Below, one piece after another: positions 54,601 through 57,600 of a stretch of 64,000 bases of DNA. Position 1 is the stretch's first letter, and every line of letters starts with the position of its first letter. The position numbers were made by a program, and so were the translations under genes. Under the pieces are notes generated by a model. That model saw nothing but the letters and a program-made list of their open reading frames with translations. It ran no database searches and was not told the origin of the DNA. Origin of the DNA: Dendrolimus kikuchii (Eukaryota; Arthropoda; Insecta; Lepidoptera; Lasiocampidae); NCBI GenBank assembly GCA_019925095.2, contig CM034411.1, positions 10,550,001 through 10,614,000 of the forward strand, written 5' to 3'.

Positions 54601-57600
54601 GAATACTGAGCCCAGATCACCGTCTTCTATGGGTAAGGTGCCCAGAAGGCTGGCTACGTTTCCTCGCTGGATCGCCATACTGATCCGTTGGCCGAGGTAA
54701 CCACCAGTCCTCTGATCACCCGAAGAGTCAATGAGTCGTTTCGATAAATTTTGGTAGAGGCTCATGGCCTCAGGACCCCACAGTCCAAACGGCACAAACA
54801 TATAACTCTCACAGAGGGTTGAATATTTGCGCCGCATGTTGCATGATCAATTCAATTGATCATTTAAGCTCGAGGTCTTAGTCGCTGTGTGATTGAAAAT
54901 TTTTTATAAAATTGAACAATACAGTTTAAAAACTGCGCTTAAAATCATTATTAACCATGTTTTTCGCGAAGATGGGACTAAATACTATAATTTTCGTTTC
55001 ATTTTTTAGCCATGGATAGTAGCGCAGCACCCAGTACGGTGAAGGCAGGCGACAAACCTCCAAGGATAGTGGATCACGCGATTTCACAGATCGTCAACGA
55101 TGGAGACGCTGTCACGCTTAGTTGCAGGTCTGTAGCTCTCTAAATAAAACAAATTTCACAATAATTAATACTTATAGAAATTTTACTTGCCGCATGAGTG
55201 GGCTCCACTTGTAGCTATAATTTAATATGAATACTAAGAAATAAGTCGATATATAGATAAAAATGTATAGACAAGTACATACATACATACATAACTTCAC
55301 GCCAGTTCCCTTGCGGGGTAGGCACGAACAACAGAGCGTCATTTAGGCCCATTCTTACACACTTCACTTGCTTCTTTGACATTCATAACTCTTGTCATGC
55401 ACACTCGTCTGTTCTTAAGGCTCCTGACATCACCCTCCGCTAGTACACGATCAATTTGATCATGGAAGGCGTGTCGTGGCCTTCCACGACTTCTGTATCC
55501 ATCCACTTTTGCATTGTATATCTGTTTAGTCATTCTTTCATCATGCATTCTTTCCACATGCCCGAACCACCGGAGCATACCTTTCCTTACCTTGACCCCG
55601 ACACTCTCTTTCAGACCAACTCTCTTTCTTACTTCGGTATTACGAACGCGGGCCGCGAGCGTCACTCCGCAGATTTTGCGCAGTGCTCGCATCTCGACCG
55701 CGTTTACTCTACTTTCATGCTCTCTCTTCCATACCCAACTCTCGCTTCCATACGCGAGCGTAGGTACCAGCACCGCGTTGTGTATGGCGAGCTGGGCCGT
55801 CTGGCTGAGGTTCTTAGCGCCTAAAAGTTTACCTAACGCTGCATTCAAACTATTCCCCAAATTTACTCTTCTTTCTATATCAGCCGTGTACCTTCCATCC
55901 CTGCTAAAAGCACATCCAAGATATACAAACTCATTCACTTGCTCCAGCATAACATAGACAAGACAAGTAGATATAAATAAATCCTATGTAATAGAAATTA
56001 GAACTAATGTTGTAATTTTTTCGTGGGACATTCAGAAAGTTTTGAGAAAAATAAAAGAAAAATGTTCTATAGGTAATTTTTTTTATTAAATCTTTTCAAA
56101 GTTCTCTCCATCAGCCTCTATACAAAGTTCGCATACACAAAAACTTTTTTTCGCAATACTTACTGAGTGGCCTGGTATATGTAACAGTTCGTAAGATATT
56201 TTTTAAAGAAAATAAAAAAATAAGCTTTCTTTAAATACAAGCTTTTGAAATCCTGGATATCATGTAGCGACAGAGAGCTAGCCAATACAAGTAAAACGAG
56301 CCCAAACACGACGGGTCTATATTGTTTAGTACAGGAGTTCCTATGGCCACCTTCCGACTCCAACATCAGATCAGCTCCATGGTACTATATTATTGCATGG
56401 TCACGCGATATACATATGCGTGCAAAATTTCCGCTCAATCGGAAACCGGGAAGTTGGTCGAATTTAACTTGCAAGATTCCACCCGAACTTACATACAGGG
56501 CTTTTTTGTGGGGGCTCGCAGTGCCCTTAAAGTAAATTTCGAAAATATCGAAAAATTGCCATAAAAACTGAAAAATGAGGAAAAATCTATTTTGGTATCA
56601 AAAATGGATTTTTTTTAATAGGTTTTTTGGAGTGGAGCTACAAACAACAAATTATAGACTTAACTTTCGAGAATTAGCGTGGTACATCCATTGCAAGTTA
56701 AATAAAAGCTTGTAAAAATAATCATGATACCCCGTTTGCCTTGTGCTGTGTTAAAATACAAGAAACAAGAGATAGTTTAAGAAAAGTAAAACCCTCTTTC
56801 TTGCGTTACGAAAGAGTGAAGGTGAAAATAAAATTAATACTAAACATTGTTCAGGATCGTCGGTGCCGAACGTTTCGACGTTGTGTGGCTGCACAACAAC
56901 AAGGAGATCAAGCCGTCGAAGGACTTCCAGTACTCGAGCGAGGCGAACATACACAAGTTGAACATCGCCGAGATATTCCCCGAAGATGCCGGTGAGCTTT
57001 GTCTGATACTACTCGTTCACTTGCGAAAGGGTCCTACGCATTCTCCCGAAGACGCGCAGAATGTGGAACGGGTTCCGTACTCTTTGCTCGCGTTCTTGTG
57101 ATTTTTTCCTTAGGATAGGCTAGTCAAACTTTGTAACATTTTATAAAAAAAGTCACATTTTACATTTTGTACCAGCATACAAGGTTATGGTGTCATAAAT
57201 TGGAAAATTAAGGGGCGATTTTTCAATGATCAGATAGTTATCAGTGGAATAAATTATAACCTGAGTGAATTGTGAAACTCAAAAAGTGAAACCATTCAAC
57301 TGTTATATGCAAGCAACTGACATTTTTAATTTTTCCATCTTATACTTTCTATTCTATGAATAACTTTTATTTGATGATTTAAAAATCCGCCCTAAAAGGA
57401 GTCGATTAACGCTTTAGTTGTAGTTTAATAGCGAAACATGTAACTTTTACCACTTAGCATAGCATCTGCAAAAATGTGCATGATTCAATTATAATATTTC
57501 TGTCATGATATTTTGAAAGTAAGGTGATAAATATTGCATTTTAACGCCTGTTCTTTTATGCGTAAATAATTTAAAAATGTATTGTAATTATAATATTAGA

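Noticed and set aside
54592..54837. Possible small host gene on the minus strand
   Set aside because: The residues match the end of a non-LTR reverse-transcriptase ORF and a decayed relative exists at 61100-61290; there is no start or upstream coding part.
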